Source: Lepidostoma basale (lineage: Eukaryota > Arthropoda > Insecta > Trichoptera > Lepidostomatidae). From it: a stretch of DNA of 64,000 bases. Location of the stretch: the NCBI GenBank assembly GCA_022606425.2, contig JAHDVF020000868.1:496001-560000 (forward strand). Reading direction: 5' to 3'. The notes below the pieces were generated by a model that saw only the letters and a program-made list of their open reading frames with translations, made no database searches and had not been told where the DNA came from. A program made the position numbers and the translations under genes. Below, in pieces: positions 10,282 to 21,952 of the stretch. The first letter of the stretch is position 1, and each line of letters opens with the position of its first letter.

Positions 10282-12221
10282 GATGATTATTTATAGTATT
10301 CACATTAAAACTGAAAACTATTTTCGCGGGTTAAACTGACTCGGAAATTGGAATCAACAACCAGACCAAAATTGTGAACTATTCCCCACGCTTAACTGAG
10401 AAAAATTTGCACAATACGTATATAGCAATAGACAATAATTTGCCGGGTTCAAAAAAATATAGATAAGAAATATTGCTGGCTAGTTTTCTGTTCTTGTAGG
10501 ACTGGCAGCTATAAAAGTCTACAATGTAGGTTCCCACAGTGAGCCCCTTGGCCCCCCAGTGGGCCCTGGAGGGAGCTGAGGTGGTAATGTCGTAATTCTG
10601 GCCCTAGGGGAATAGGAGAGGCCGGAGAAGCAAAAAGGGAACCATAGGCATGGACTATAGGTTATGGTTAGAAAATGTTTGATTGCATTTCCGTCATCAT
10701 ACTTGGTAGAATATGGTTTAAACTAAAACAAAAGGAACCGAATACAAATAGTTGACCGCAGAGATTTACGGATGCTGCTGACAAAAATAGAGCCAAATAT
10801 AGAAAAATTAATGGAAAAACTCCATGCTCATCCTTCGCATTAGAAATTAATTTTATTTTCCATTTTCTCTGATAATATATTATTCACTAATAACAATAAC
10901 TTTTATGATTTATTTTTTCAAATTGTTTTATTTCCAAAATACCTTTCTGAAATAAAAAAATACTTTCGTAATTGAATACAATTTTGGATAATTTCACATC
11001 AGGTTCGTAATTGAGAGTACATTAGGTTCGTTTTTCTCATTAGAATTGTTTAATAAATATTAATTACTCAGCAATTTAAATATCGGTGTATCTTATTTAT
11101 AAAATTATAAGTAATTATATTAAAAATAGATTCACTACATTTTTCTATTTTATTTAATTTAAAAAGGTAAATTTCCACGGGGGCCCTGTGTAATTTTGTG
11201 TCTGAAAGGGGGGCCATGGGTCTAATAAGCTTGGGCTTCACTGTCTGTCTACATTATATGTAGTTTTCAGGACTAAAGTAATTAAAAAATACGGTGCATG
11301 GTGCTGACAATGCTGTCTTGACGTTCTAATGTCATTTTCGAGACGGCGCTGGTGCTGGTCATCGACGTCGCGATGAAAGTTAAGTTTCCTATAAATAATG
11401 TTTGGCCTAAACAAATAGTTGTTCGGTATCAAATTTACAATCTTCCTAATATCTTTTCTGGGGGTAGAGACACAGCAATATCCTGCTTCTCGGGGATCGG
11501 AAATCTTCTCTTTATGTCTAATAAGTCGTTATAAATGCGGTAAACCAAAGACAGTAGCCGTGTCTCGTATTTTAATTCTTACTGGGAAATCTCCAGTAAC
11601 TTCATTTGATAAACAGTTGTTAACGTCCTGCTAAATGTTCTGACGACAACATTCTAATTAAATTTCAAACAAAATAACAGCCACTTTCTGTTTTAAAGAA
11701 TCACATTACACAAGAAATATTTAAGAATGTTTTTTTTATCGGTAATATAAATACAAAAAGATTTTACCGTCGAATTTAGCAAGTGACTACAACTTAAAAC
11801 AAGGTTTGTAATAATGGTACGAAATCTAGATCTTCTTCTTCTCACCAATGGCAAAAAAACTATACATAACGCAAGGATGACGCTAAAGATGGGCGTTTTC
11901 TCTTGCCATTGTGGTGGAAGATTTGCGCCGGGTGAAATAGTTATACTAACAACAGAAGTGGAGGCACCTTCATTCCCCTTAGGAAACTAGATGACAAAAT
12001 CCAATATTAAAAATCAAAAAGCATATACGCATTCTAAATATATTTTACATGCTTATCACAGAATGAACCCATTTAATTATATGAGTATATTCTCTATGGT
12101 TCACTAGAGTATATTTTTATAGATTTTCACCTGCCAAACATGTCAGTTTCGTCAGTGTCAGTGGGTTGCTGTCAGTTCATTTAATGTTTTCTTGCGCGTT
12201 GGTCGCGTGCTGGTGGTAATC
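10282..12221. promoter_or_regulatory. Intergenic region between divergent tud and sphingosine kinase genes
   Basis: This 1.94-kb gap separates the two start codons and must hold both promoters and 5' UTRs, unless upstream non-coding exons exist. No unambiguous TATA box or initiator was recognised. A possible MITE (10537-11243) takes up about a third of it. Bases 11250-12190 are AT-rich with no coding signal. Confidence 0.5.
10537..11243. mobile_element. Possible hAT-type MITE
   Basis: The left end CAGTGAGCCCC...TTGGCCCCCC and the right end, read inwards, CAGTGAAGCCCAAG...ATGGCCCCCC are inverted matches with a gap. The CAGTG start is typical of hAT termini. No flanking 8-bp duplication survives, so the boundaries are tentative. 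Confidence 0.4.
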
Positions 12222-13090
12222 ATGACCAAATCAAATGGTGTTTTTCACTTAAACCTTAATGAAAGTGGTGATGGAAAATCCGAAGTTTACTTAGAAGAAA
12301 CATTTTATATTTTATCTAAAAAGAACACTGTGTTTCGAGTCAGACTTTCAGAAAAGGGCTTAAGTTTGCGCAAGGAATGTAATGGCTCAACGAAAGAACA
12401 AACCATCGCGATTCAGGATATTGTCGGGTGCAGATGTATGAGAAGTAAGCGACGACCTACGGGAGCCTCTTCCTGCGTATGTAGTTCTTTCCCGGGCCCC
12501 CAACCTTTAAAAGTGGTCGACGAAAACAGTGGAGAACAAGACGAAAACGATGTCAGTGCTTATCTGTATATTTATGCCTATATCCTAAAACAAAACAGAC
12601 GCGGTGGTAAAAGAGAAAGAACAACAATTACTCTTAGATTTAGATCTTTCGATAAATACGAGGACAATAATAAAGAAGCGCAAAAATGGCGAATAGCTAT
12701 TAAATGTTTGATTAATAATCTTCCGATCAATTCCGTGTCTCCGCCCCCCAACGACCGAAAGCTGCTGATCTTCCTGAACCCCAAGTCCGGCGCGGGGAAA
12801 GCGAGGGAGAGCTTCCAGCGGAGAGTAGCGCCGGTCCTGGCGGAGGCCGAGGTGCCGTACGACCTGCAGATCACCAAGCACGCCAACTACGCCAAGGACT
12901 TCGTCCGCCAGCGGAACATCTACACCTGGCGCGGGGTGGTGTCCGTGGGCGGGGACGGCATCCTCTTCGAGGTGCTCAACGGCATCTTCGAGCGGCCGGA
13001 CTGGCAGCAGGTGCTGGAGGAGGTTCCGCTGGGCATCCTGCCGTGCGGATCCGGGAACGGCCTGGCGCGCACCATCTGCCACATCTATGA
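12222..13090 (+). CDS. SPHK: Sphingosine kinase, first coding exon
   Basis: The enzyme phosphorylates sphingosine to sphingosine 1-phosphate using ATP. The ATG at 12222 (A at -3; MTKSNGVFHL) opens 289 codons plus two bases, ending at a GTGAGT donor (13091). In-frame upstream codons lack an ATG. Residues 1-175 are a regulatory N-terminus of uncertain fold with a Cys-rich patch (GCRCMRSK, SSCVCSSF). The diacylglycerol-kinase-type catalytic domain starts at ~180: LLIFLNPKSGAGKA (186-194 nucleotide loop), VGGDGILFEVLNG (242-254, with the conserved Asp of the SGDG-type motif at 245), and GSGNGLA (276-282). The first half is AT-rich, but from about codon 170 the exon is strongly GC-rich. Family assignment is firm; which insect paralogue (Sk1 or Sk2) is not. 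Confidence 0.93.
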
Positions 13091-13126
13091 GTGAGTACTT
13101 CATCTCTTTCATTTACAGACAACGAC

Positions 13127-13547
13127 CTCAATTTATTTATACAAGATACACAAATGATAAAACATTTAGGCGACTCATTTGGACACAAAACGGTGTTACA
13201 AAAATAAGATAAAACAACATGAGATCAAAAAAATCATACATATCAGAAGGAATCCAGATATGTCGACGTCAGTGAGGCAGTACTCTTTCCAGAATTTGCA
13301 ATATTTTTTTTATGAATACTGCCTCACTGACACTGAAAATGTCCAAATCCGAGATGATTAGATTCAGCGTCTGAATTGCTCTTCCTACTGGCATCACCAA
13401 AGGCAGGTTGGTTCTGCGTAACGGAGTAAAGAACAATTGATGTCGGCGTTGTCGCAGGTAGTTATCAGGAACAAAAATACCTATTTGTTCCGGAACATAG
13501 GGGTTCTCAATAGAGCCCCGAATCAGTTTGAAAAAATGTGTTAACAA
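13127..13547 (-). mobile_element. LINE family G (jockey/CR1-like), 3' fragment
   Basis: The minus strand encodes the last ~90 residues of a non-LTR retrotransposon ORF2 (LTHFFKLIRGSIENP, then VPDNYLRQRRHQLFF and RTNLPLVMPVGRAI), followed by a 3' UTR with GAGTCGCCTAAATG. Homologous pieces lie at 33795, 41595, 58112 (minus) and 30598, 37895, 39410, 45190 (plus). It lies 37 bp inside the kinase intron. Confidence 0.8.
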
Positions 13548-13779
13548 TTATTACCATATTCCTTATCAATAATGACCCTTTACCACCATGTTATCCACTA
13601 TCATTCAGTCATTTACCCCCCGCAATCAATGCGGATAAAAAAAATCCTCCCCGATAGCCCACTACGTACTCCGCCAAACAAAATGGTCTCACGCAATAAT
13701 ACTTAATCTAATAACTTGACAATAATGTAAGACTTTATCATAAACCCTTAATCCCCCTCGCCCTCTTTCGGAGGGACAC

Positions 13780-13915
13780 TCCGGGCCATACATTTAGCCC
13801 CATCATAAAACAACTACCAAATTACATTCCAACAATATTTCCTACAGACGTAAGAGGAATAGCTATTAGAGCTGAACCTCTGTAAGCCAGAAGATCCAAG
13901 TCCATGTCCAACAAT
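13780..13915 (+). mobile_element. Jockey-like LINE family P, 3' end
   Basis: ACACTCCGGGCCATACATTT leads into AACAATATTTCC...ACGTAAGAGGAATAGC and GCTGAACCTCTGTAAGCC, the 3'-terminal block shared with 17646-17715, 41040-41125 and (inverted) 17716-17830 and 51815-51895. Confidence 0.6.
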
Positions 13916-13929
13916 AATGTGTTGAAATG

Positions 13930-14250
13930 AATTAAGTATTATGAACAAATCTATGAAAGGATCACTGCGTTGGTGGACACATGGAACACATTAATGAAGA
14001 AGCAAAGGTTAAGAAAATGTACGTTTACGATGTGAATGGAATACGGAGTCGAGGAAGACCGAGGAAAACTAGGCACGATCAAATTAATAAAATTTTAAAG
14101 GTTGGCCATGTTAGAAGTTGGAAGAATCGACGTGCATGTATGACTCGCTGTATGAATGTGGAGGAATCTAGAGAGGTGTGTCAGTAGTGTGGCGGTCCAT
14201 TCTCTCTGCCTTCCCTTCCGTGGAAACGGTCTGATGGTTTGTTATTCAAT
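13930..14250 (+). mobile_element. LINE family A, 5'-truncated 3' fragment
   Basis: A short frame reads VNGIRSRGRPRKTRHDQINK, then RRACMTRCMNVEESREVCQ. This is the C-terminal signature of the LINE repeated about 25 times here. It ends GGTCTGATGGTTTGTTATTC. Confidence 0.75.
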
Positions 14251-15640
14251 GAAGTACACAGAGCATGTATGATTTTTTATTCATAATTCTATCTTATATG
14301 CACTCGAAAAAAAAATTGTTTTTGTGAACTTGTATTAAACACTGGAATTCCATAATTACAAATTTTAACACTGTTTTTCACTTTTCAAAATCAGTCAGAA
14401 GTGGAAGAAAGCAATGATTCATTCCTAAATAAATCCTATTTAAAATTATAATATTTTTATTTTGAATCTTTGTATAAAGTTTTTTCTTTTCTTTTTGAAA
14501 TTATAGTAAATACTCGCAAGCATAAGTATTTTCTCGAACATTATGACAAAAATAAAATGTAAAATATTGGCTGTAGAAATCTCAAAAGAATTAATAATTA
14601 GATATTGGTGTTAGAGAAGATAATTAATGACATGGTTTATTTGTATTATTTTGTGATAGTCCTTTTTTATTGAGACTACAGTTTCAAATGTAAATGGGAT
14701 ATTTATTTAAATTAAATCTTTATACAGCTCTGTTATAATATTCTTTTTCAAATGTGGTTTTATATTGAACAGATTAGTTATAAATTAATGCTATTAGCAT
14801 AATGCAATATTAGGTGAAGATGAAAAAAAAACATGTTTCATACATAGTTTATCTTGATTCAAATGGAATGAAAATTGTAGCTTATAAAAAATATCAATCG
14901 AAAATATTTCTAAATAAATTACCCCATCATTTACAAATAAAATAATATTTAATAGTATTTAGATAAGATAGGAACAATATATTGTACATGCCAACATTTA
15001 ATATTTGAATAAAAATATCGGGACAGATCTTAATTAAAAAGAAAATTGTAGGTCTTAAATATAGTTTGTATAACATCTGATATTTTGAAATTGCCGTTTT
15101 CGAAATGCCTTGAATTCGCATTTGTGGTTTCTTGAGCTTTGTCAAATTCCACATTAAATATTTAATATTGAGGAAAAAGTCTGTTTTCTAGAAGTTTTAC
15201 TATATTATATTTGTTGTAAATATTAGCAAAACAAATTCTACCTTAACACGAATGAAGGTGAGGGCAGTCTTAGAAAATATTTTTTTTTGGGATGAAGGAA
15301 GTAATTTTTTGCTTTTTTTTTATTACGAAATATTGAGAACACTTCAATGGAGGATTACAATTTTTTTTATAATATTAGGGTCCATAGGTTTTAAGAAAAT
15401 CAACTTTAAATTGGCAGTGGAAACTCAATTGACCACATGGCAACGCGACGGTTAAGTCCGTCTAATAGAGCTCACAGAGCAAAACATACATTTTATGTTA
15501 CATTATCTTTGGTTACTTAATTAGTCCAATTATTGGATATCAGTAAGCAATTGGTCATCCCTGTTTAAATGTGAAACATATATATTTATTGCTGTGACAA
15601 GAAATGCCATCACTTCAGAAGTTTTGCGGCTTTTGAAGGG
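14251..15640. other. AT-rich intronic stretch, no gene seen
   Basis: No coding segment. Bases 14305-14400 contain CACTGGAATTCCATAATTAC and ACTGTTTTTCACTTTTC, motifs shared with the fold-back family at 49020 and 52960. Bases 15180-15200 carry TTTTCTAGAAGTTTTA, also shared with the 47.3-kb hairpin. Confidence 0.55.
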
Positions 15641-16205
15641 AGGTTTCTCGGATGGGTTCCTTACTAGGACAAGTTTTTTGTTTCTTATTTTTCTCTTCTT
15701 CGATGGCTCTACAGCACATATCGAGCCTTGGCATCCACCAGTCATCGCCTCTAACTTCACTTCACATTCTGTCACCTGCTGCGACCTTCCAGTCTCTCAT
15801 TTGTCGTAGTTCCGCAGCGACCTTCCTCACTTCATCCTCCCATCGGAGTCTAGGCCTACCGATCCTTCTCCTTCCACCTAGATGTCCTTCAAAGGGTTCT
15901 CTTTAGTGATCGAGACGACGGAATTCTTTCAACATGTCCGGTACGCTGAGTATAACAAGTGTGAAGAGCTTGGGTGCTTTGTAGACGTTATACGGCTTAA
16001 CATTATACCTCATTCTCCAGGTTCCACCATCGTTCAAGGGCCCCAGGATTTTCCGTAATACCCTTCTCTCAAATGTGTCCAGCATCTCTGGAGATTTGGC
16101 CGTCATCGTCCACGCTTCGCACACGTATGTCACTATTGTTCTGACTATGGTCTTGTAGAGGGTGATTTTTATTTTTCTATGGACACTTTTTGATTTAAGC
16201 ACTGG
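15640..16205 (-). mobile_element. LINE family B, 3' fragment of reverse transcriptase ORF
   Basis: The minus strand reads KITLYKTIVRTIVTYVCEAW, then TFERRVLRKILGPLNDGG, the C-terminal part of an endonuclease/reverse transcriptase polyprotein. Frameshifts break the rest. The other copy is at 31445-31960. Confidence 0.75.
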
Positions 16206-16734
16206 AAGAAGAGAGAATAAATGAAATTGAATATTTTTAGTGAATAATATGGTTAAGGTTAGGTACTAGTTTGTTTCTAATTATTGTTGCAACAAGTTAT
16301 TATTTTATGTGCATCTTGCCTGCTTGTGGAGAATGACATGTTATATTCCAAGTATAAACATTATTTTAAAGAAGTTTTGAAATGTAAAGTTATTTATAAC
16401 GTAATTTTCTAATCGGAGGCGGCGTGTATTTTTTTCAATGGGGTAATGGTAGGCTAAAAAGTTTGGGAATCTGTGATGTAAACGGAGCTAAACTATTTCA
16501 TCGTAGATATTATACGTTTATGAGTGTTTGAACAAATTCCACAATACAACCGATAAATATTATTTGTTTTACTTATTACCATCTAGAAAATAAAATATTG
16601 TATTAATTTAATATTGATTAAAATGCCCTTTACGTTTTAAATACCAATGAATAAATACATTTGCTTAATTTATTTTTGCTTGAAAACAATATAATCGGTA
16701 CTATAAGTTCATTTTTATCGAGTCACACACGGAA
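16206..16734. other. AT-rich intronic stretch
   Basis: No coding signal. AAAAAGTTTGGGAATCTG at ~16457-16474 looks like one decayed terminus of a hAT-type MITE; its partner end was not found. Confidence 0.45.
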
Positions 16735-17017
16735 ACTCCAAACCCTGCAAAATAAGGCTATCCGATTATCACTTAGTGCGCTTTCATGGACCAGGATCAC
16801 ATAACTGCCCCATATTTAATTATTTAATTAGCCGAACGGTTTTACAGATGACTCCCTTCACATCCTAACCCTACAATAAAAAATCTCTCAAATTATGACC
16901 GAAAAACCACTACCCGCCACAAGCACCCAAAATCGATCCTCCTCCAGCGCAACACCCCAGCCCACACAAATCAAGCCTCTGCATAATTCAATAACCCACC
17001 AAATCACAACAACAACA
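16735..17017 (+). mobile_element. Jockey-like LINE family P copy, left part (split by a nested insertion)
   Basis: Plus-strand sequence CTGCAAAATAAGGCTATCCG...CTTTCATGGACCAGGATCAC corresponds to the LQNKA...SAFMDQDH stretch near the C-terminus of jockey-type ORF2. It stops at CCACCAAATCAC and resumes at 17646. Confidence 0.7.
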
Positions 17018-17645
17018 ACAAACCATAACGCCGTTTCCCCGAAGAAGTAGGCAGAAAGAAGGGACCGCCACACTACTCGATCCTGACAAACGCCTCTAGC
17101 TTCCTGCCATATTCATACAGCTAGTCATACACACACGTCGATTCTTCCAACTTCTAACATGCCCGACCTATAAAAGTTGATTAATCTGGTCATGCCAAGT
17201 TTTCCTCAGTCTCCCACGACTCCGTACTCCATTCACATCGTTAATGTATACTTTCTTAGCCATCCTTCTTTCATTCAAAATATGCCCAAACCAACGCAGT
17301 GATCCTTTCATGATTCTCTTTATAATACTTTCTTCCGCTCTACATTCCTTCCTTAAATCAGCATTTAAAATTCTGTCGTACATCGTTTTACCATCATTTT
17401 CGTCTTAGGGATCTCATCTCTACCGCATTTATTCTGCTCTCATCCTTCTGCCAATTCCATGATTCACTTCCATACATCAGGGTACTAAAACTCCATTGTG
17501 AACTGCCATTTTTCCTTTCATTGATATTTTTTTGTTTCCAATAACAGTTTTTAAAGCTCCATTCATTTTGTTACCCGCACCAACCCTTATTTCAACGTCA
17601 CTATCCGTTTGGCCAACCGCTGTGAACATGCTACCTAAATAGACA
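17018..17645 (-). mobile_element. LINE family A copy nested inside family P
   Basis: Minus strand, with the tail (GTT)n at 17018-17033, the GGAAACGGCGTTATGG end, then codons for GRLRKTWHDQINQ, SLRWFGHIL and AEESIIKRIMKG, reaching AACAAAATGAATGGAGC upstream. It is flanked by near-identical CCAAATCAC / CTAAATCAC, the probable target duplication. Confidence 0.75.
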
Positions 17646-17715
17646 CCACTAAATCACCCTTCCAACAATGTTACCATCCGACGTAAGAGGGATTACCACA
17701 AGAGCTGAACATCCG
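17646..17715 (+). mobile_element. Family P copy, right part (3' terminus)
   Basis: Continuation of 16735-17017: CTTCCAACAATGTTACCATC, ACGTAAGAGG, then GAGCTGAACATCCG. It abuts the oppositely oriented copy at 17716. Confidence 0.65.
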
Positions 17716-18135
17716 TATGTCATGGACTTGGATCTTCTGGCTTACAGAGATTCAGCTCATGTGGCTATTCCTCTTACGTATGATGGGAAAATTGTTGGAA
17801 GGTGATTTGGTGGGTTGTTGGTTTATGCGGGGGCATGATTTGTTTGGCCCGGAGTGTTCCTCTGAAGGTGGATCGATTTCGGGCGCTTGTGGCAGCTGGA
17901 GGTGTTTGGGTCGTAATTTGAGAGGTCTTTTATCGTGGGGTTAGGATGTGAAGGGAGTCCTTTGTAAAAACGTTCGGCAAGTTTCAGAATGAATTCATCT
18001 ATCATCGGGATTCCCGATTCTAGTTGCAGTTGTGTTATCCTGGTCCATGAAGGCGCATCAAGCGATAAACGGGTAGCCTTATTTTGCAGGATTTGGAGTT
18101 TTCGTATAAAAGATCCGAGTCCACATAACTTTATT
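17716..18135 (-). mobile_element. Jockey-like LINE family P copy, tail-to-tail with the previous one
   Basis: The minus strand encodes ATRLSLDAPSWTRITQLQLE, then IPMIDEFILKLAERFYKGLP and NTPGQTNHAPA before a stop, the typical C-terminus of a jockey-type ORF2. The 3' UTR reaches 17716, where the other copy begins, forming an inverted pair. Confidence 0.75.
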
Positions 18136-18409
18136 TACATATTTAAGATAACTCCTTCCGTCACGTTTGTTATTATGAAGAACTGTGATTATAGAATATT
18201 CAAAGATACGATATCAGTAATGAGATGACCCCTCTAAAGACGCAAGCGATGGCGATACAAGTGAGATGGCCTTTCTAGAAATGTGTGGATTTGGTACGTT
18301 CATATTTCGTCACTTGGAAGAAATATCCATTTCCGGATCTTTACATAAAACAAAATTAGACTGTGTAAGAAAAAATGTGAAAGTGTTTTTATTTATTTCA
18401 TAATTTATC

Positions 18410-18825
18410 ACGGAGAACTTAAATTTATTTATTTATTTATTATTATGATGATTTGTATTTTAAGTGCGCCGTTTTGTAAAATCAATTACTCCAAGGGCGC
18501 ACTAGGAAATGACTGACCGAACAGTGCAGTCTTCAGATGTTTCTTAAATTTAACGTCACTATCCTCATACTTAATACTAACATGGAGGCTATTCCACGCC
18601 AACGGACCCGCAACGCTGAAAGCACGATCATAGAAACATGCTTTATTGGCTCTGACTGGAATCGCTATGTTGTTTGCACTTGTTTCTACTGATCGGAGTG
18701 AACGTTGCCTTTCCGTTGGCATGGGTGTCACGCAGAGATCCGATATATACGCTGGCGCTCTCTGGTGTCGAGCCTTAAACACTGTCAAACACAATTTATA
18801 TTTTAAATTACCATTCACAATGGAT
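18410..18825 (-). mobile_element. CR1/L2-like LINE, C-terminus of ORF2
   Basis: The minus strand reads MNGNLKYKLCLTVFKARHQR, then CFYDRAFSVAGPLAWNSLHV and FKKHLKTALF, the conserved end of CR1/L2/Rex-type reverse transcriptase polyproteins. It is followed by an (AAAT)n tail near 18425-18440. A decayed relative lies at 33340-33660. Confidence 0.8.
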
Positions 18826-19010
18826 TTCTGGTTCCTTATGTATGGAAGCGAACCATGAAACTGGCAGAGATCCCTTATACGTTTGTATGTGGTAAAACGA
18901 TATATGACAGAATTTCAATTGATGATATCAGGAAACAATGTAGAACGTATTGTGAACAAAATTATGTAAGGATCACTGCGTTGGTTTGGGTGTAACGAAT
19001 GGATCTAGAG
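18826..19010 (+). mobile_element. LINE family A fragment, decayed
   Basis: TATGGAAGCGAACCATGAAA, TATGACAGAATTTC and GGATCACTGCGTTGGTTTGG match the MYGSEAW...DRI...GSLRWFG segment of family A, with stops. Confidence 0.6.
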
Positions 19011-19134
19011 ACAATGTTTTTTTTCCTCACCTTTGAGTTATTTTTTTTATAACAGGTCTTTTGACCCAACTAATGTATACGATTTGTTTTTAACTATTAT
19101 ATTATTTTGTATTTTTTTTGGGCTTACATCGAGG

Positions 19135-19452
19135 ATTTATATCAATGATATTATTATTTTTATTTTCAATCTTCAATGTGAGCAGAAAATTCATTATTAT
19201 GAAGAAGGAATCTGGTCGTGTCCAGGCTTGAACCCATGTCCCTGGATCAGGAGCCAAGCCTTAGAGCCCCCTAGACCACCACCCGGTTATCATGATATGT
19301 GATAGGTAGCTAATTTATAGCCATTTTATTGTCACGTGAATTCTACACCAGATATAAGACAGTGTGACAATCACACTGGCATCGCCGGGAATCGAACCCG
19401 GGACCTTCGGTATGGCAGTCAGAGCTCTTGCTACTCTGCCATGAATATCGTG
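19135..19452 (-). mobile_element. Composite tRNA-derived SINE (two tRNA-like heads)
   Basis: On the minus strand the first head has an A box TGGCAGAGTAG and a B box GGTTCGATTCC. About 130 bp on, a second head has TGGTCTAGGGGGCTC and GGGTTCAAGCC, followed by an AT-rich tail. The boxes fit the TRGYNNANNNG and GWTCRANNC consensus sequences. The acceptor stem does not close, so it is not a tRNA gene. Relatives are at 43145, 44783 and 49553. Confidence 0.7.
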
Positions 19453-19484
19453 GCAGAGTAATATACGTATAAGTAACTCTATGT

Positions 19485-19695
19485 GGAGTACCGATTTGAG
19501 AAAGACCGAGGAATACATGGTATAACCAAATTAATTAAATAATAAAGGTTAGCCATGTTAAAAGTCGAAAGAATCTACGTGCGTGTATGTGGAGGAATCT
19601 AGATAGGTGTGTCTGAATAGAGTAATGTGGCGCTCGATCCTCCCTGCCTACCTCTCTAGGGATACGGCGAGATGGTTTGTTATTGTTGTTCATTT
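19485..19695 (+). mobile_element. LINE family A, decayed 3' fragment
   Basis: GTGGAGTACCGATTTGAG, GACCGAGGAATACATGG and TACGGCGAGATGGTTTGTTA follow the order of the family A 3' end. A further 60-bp scrap lies at 20205-20265. Confidence 0.6.
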
Positions 19696-20934
19696 ATTTC
19701 AAAGTGTAATAAGTGCTTTTTCGAAAGTATTAAAAAACAATTCGGTTTATTTTGTAAACCAAACAGCTTTCTGAGAAACTAGTCCAAGATAACAACTTTT
19801 GAATGAATGTAATGTACATTTTGTTTATAAGTTGTCTCTTCCGTTCCCATTTGCTTCCGTTTTATGATTTTAGCTCTTTGAAAACATTCACATGTCATTA
19901 AAATCTTGTCACCACAAATGACTTCATCCAATATTTTTTCCCTGATGTAATACATAGTAAACTCAAAAAGTTTTTAGCCTTTTTGTGTATTAATGAAATA
20001 ATAAAATCAATAGATTCATTATTTCTTAACCTTTTGATATCGATGTTGTGTAGCTAGTACACATTGCTTATAATAACTTCAATATATTTTTAAATTTAAG
20101 GAATACCGGATTCAGATCTTCCATATTCGTCCGTCATATATTTACGCATTGATTGTTATAACTATTATATATTATTATATAATTGTTATTTATGATTGAT
20201 GTATAAATGTTGAGGAATCCAGATAAGTACGAGTATGTCTGGATAGAACAGTGTGGCTCTGTTATTTCTACATGACGATTAGTTATAAATTTTATATAAA
20301 AAATTAGAGATATATTATCAATACAATAAAAATATATAACAGTGTATCAGAAATTCGCGATGTAAAGAGTAAAGAATATATGACTGTCTCATTTACACAC
20401 TCTGCATCATCTTCCCCTCCTCTGTATTCTGGTGTGCGAGAGAGACAAGTAATTAGTCTTTCGATCAAATTTAATCTAATTGTCTGACGGTTTTGGACCG
20501 TTTATAAGAGCAGTCGTCTCGGTCGATGGCTTTTTAAACGTTATGAGCATTTGCCGATTTTATAATTTTTTTTTAGAAATTAGATCGAAAATCATCATCA
20601 TTTTAGATTTTTGTTAATTGAAGCAATCTCCTATGCATATTAAATTTTTCAGATTTAAAACAATCTTTTTAAAGGGTGTAGTGAATACACACCACCGTTG
20701 TGCGGAGAGTTTTTCAGCGCAGTATAGAAAAAGTAAATTATTTAATAATCTAACATATAATCCATAATATGTAAATTTTTATTTCATTTTATGGGTGTCC
20801 ATTTTTCATGTTTTTCACTATTCTGTGGCATTATCAATTTTAAAAAACAAATTTAATTTTCGAGAGCAAAAATACACAGATTTGTTAATATACATATAGC
20901 TTTTATATATGCATAATTTAAAATATTCACTATG
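19696..20934. other. AT-rich intronic stretch, no gene seen
   Basis: Nothing recognisable apart from the family A scrap near 20205-20265. The 20400-20560 stretch is less AT-rich but has no open frame or repeat partner in this window. Confidence 0.5.
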
Positions 20935-21210
20935 TACCAAATCGGAACTGTAACGCTTCTTCTTCTTCTTCTTCCTCTTTTAATAGATCTATGGATCTGT
21001 TTTTATGGCGTCGGGGTCTCCTGGGACACAGAACTCCACTGTCTCGCCATCTCTTCGCAGGTCTTCCGGGTTGGCGAGTTCCCATTGGCACGTTGTTGGC
21101 GGCTGCTTGGGGGAGTCTATCGTCGCTCATTCGTTCTACGTGGTCGCGCCAGAAGCGTCTTCTTTTTCTGCCCCATCTGACAATATCTTCGGTATCGCAG
21201 GTCTCACGTA
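20935..21210 (-). mobile_element. LINE family C, 3' end
   Basis: Reading the minus strand: GTGTCCCAGGAGACCCCGAC, AAACAGATCCATAGATC and TTAAAAGAGGAAGAAGAAG end in a GAA-repeat tail, as at the end of the copy at 24960-25837. The plus strand gives only shadows. Confidence 0.65.
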
Positions 21211-21448
21211 TTACTGTGTAACTGTAACACGCGTGATTTAATTACTAGAAATCACATTGCTGAAAACGACATTCACAGCAACCGCTGTGCATAATACTAC
21301 ACTCACTGATACTGCTTCGCGACATTTTTAATTTAATGGAATCCTTTAATGATATATCATTATATCCACCCAAAACGGTAGTACCATATATCTTCGTCTA
21401 GCGAAATTTCTTGAGATTCTCAAAAGATGACCGAAAACTTTTGGTCTT

Positions 21449-21952
21449 GGGTGTTTTTTTAGAGGTATACAATACATATTCAAAATGAAAAAAAAAACAC
21501 ATTAAAATAATGTTAATGTCTATTATATTGGCTTTATTTAATATATACTTTTATGCCATTATTGTTTAAATATGATTTCGGGCATATGAGCGCCACGGCT
21601 AACTCGAATGAAGCGCAATCGTGAAATCTAATTTTCGAAAATTGTCGTCTTTGTGGATGCGTATTATCCACTGGAGTGTACGTGGTGCGAAAACGATCCA
21701 TGGTCTTCCGAATAACTTGCTCAGGTGGACGAATATGTCGACTGTAAAATGGACGTAGTGAACGATAAGTTTGGCGAACCGAACCACGATTTTCAAAATA
21801 AATTTGCACAATTTGTAAGCGCTGTTCTGACGTCAGTCTATTCATGGTGAAATGAAAAACGTACTGACTACAAATCAACTGTCAACTGTCAAATTGACAG
21901 TCTGTAGAAACAATGTTGCCAGTTCAAAAACCAAACCTCTAAAAAAAACACA
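21449..21952 (-). mobile_element. Truncated mariner-type element with transposase N-terminal domain
   Basis: The minus strand encodes FTMNRLTSEQRLQIVQIYFE, then RQTYRSLRPFYSRHIRPPEQ. This is the helix-turn-helix (DUF4817-type) start of insect mariner transposases; the DDE catalytic part is missing. The ends GTGTTTTTTTAGAGGT (21449) and ACCTCTAAAAAAAACAC (21936-21952) are inverted repeats. It is an internally deleted derivative. Confidence 0.7.

Noticed and set aside
12192..12221. Upstream extension of the kinase frame from a TTG.
   Set aside because: No ATG and no conserved residues. The ATG at 12222 has a good context.
19360..19452. A tRNA gene (good A and B boxes).
   Set aside because: The 5' and 3' acceptor strands do not pair, and the sequence continues into a repeated SINE body.
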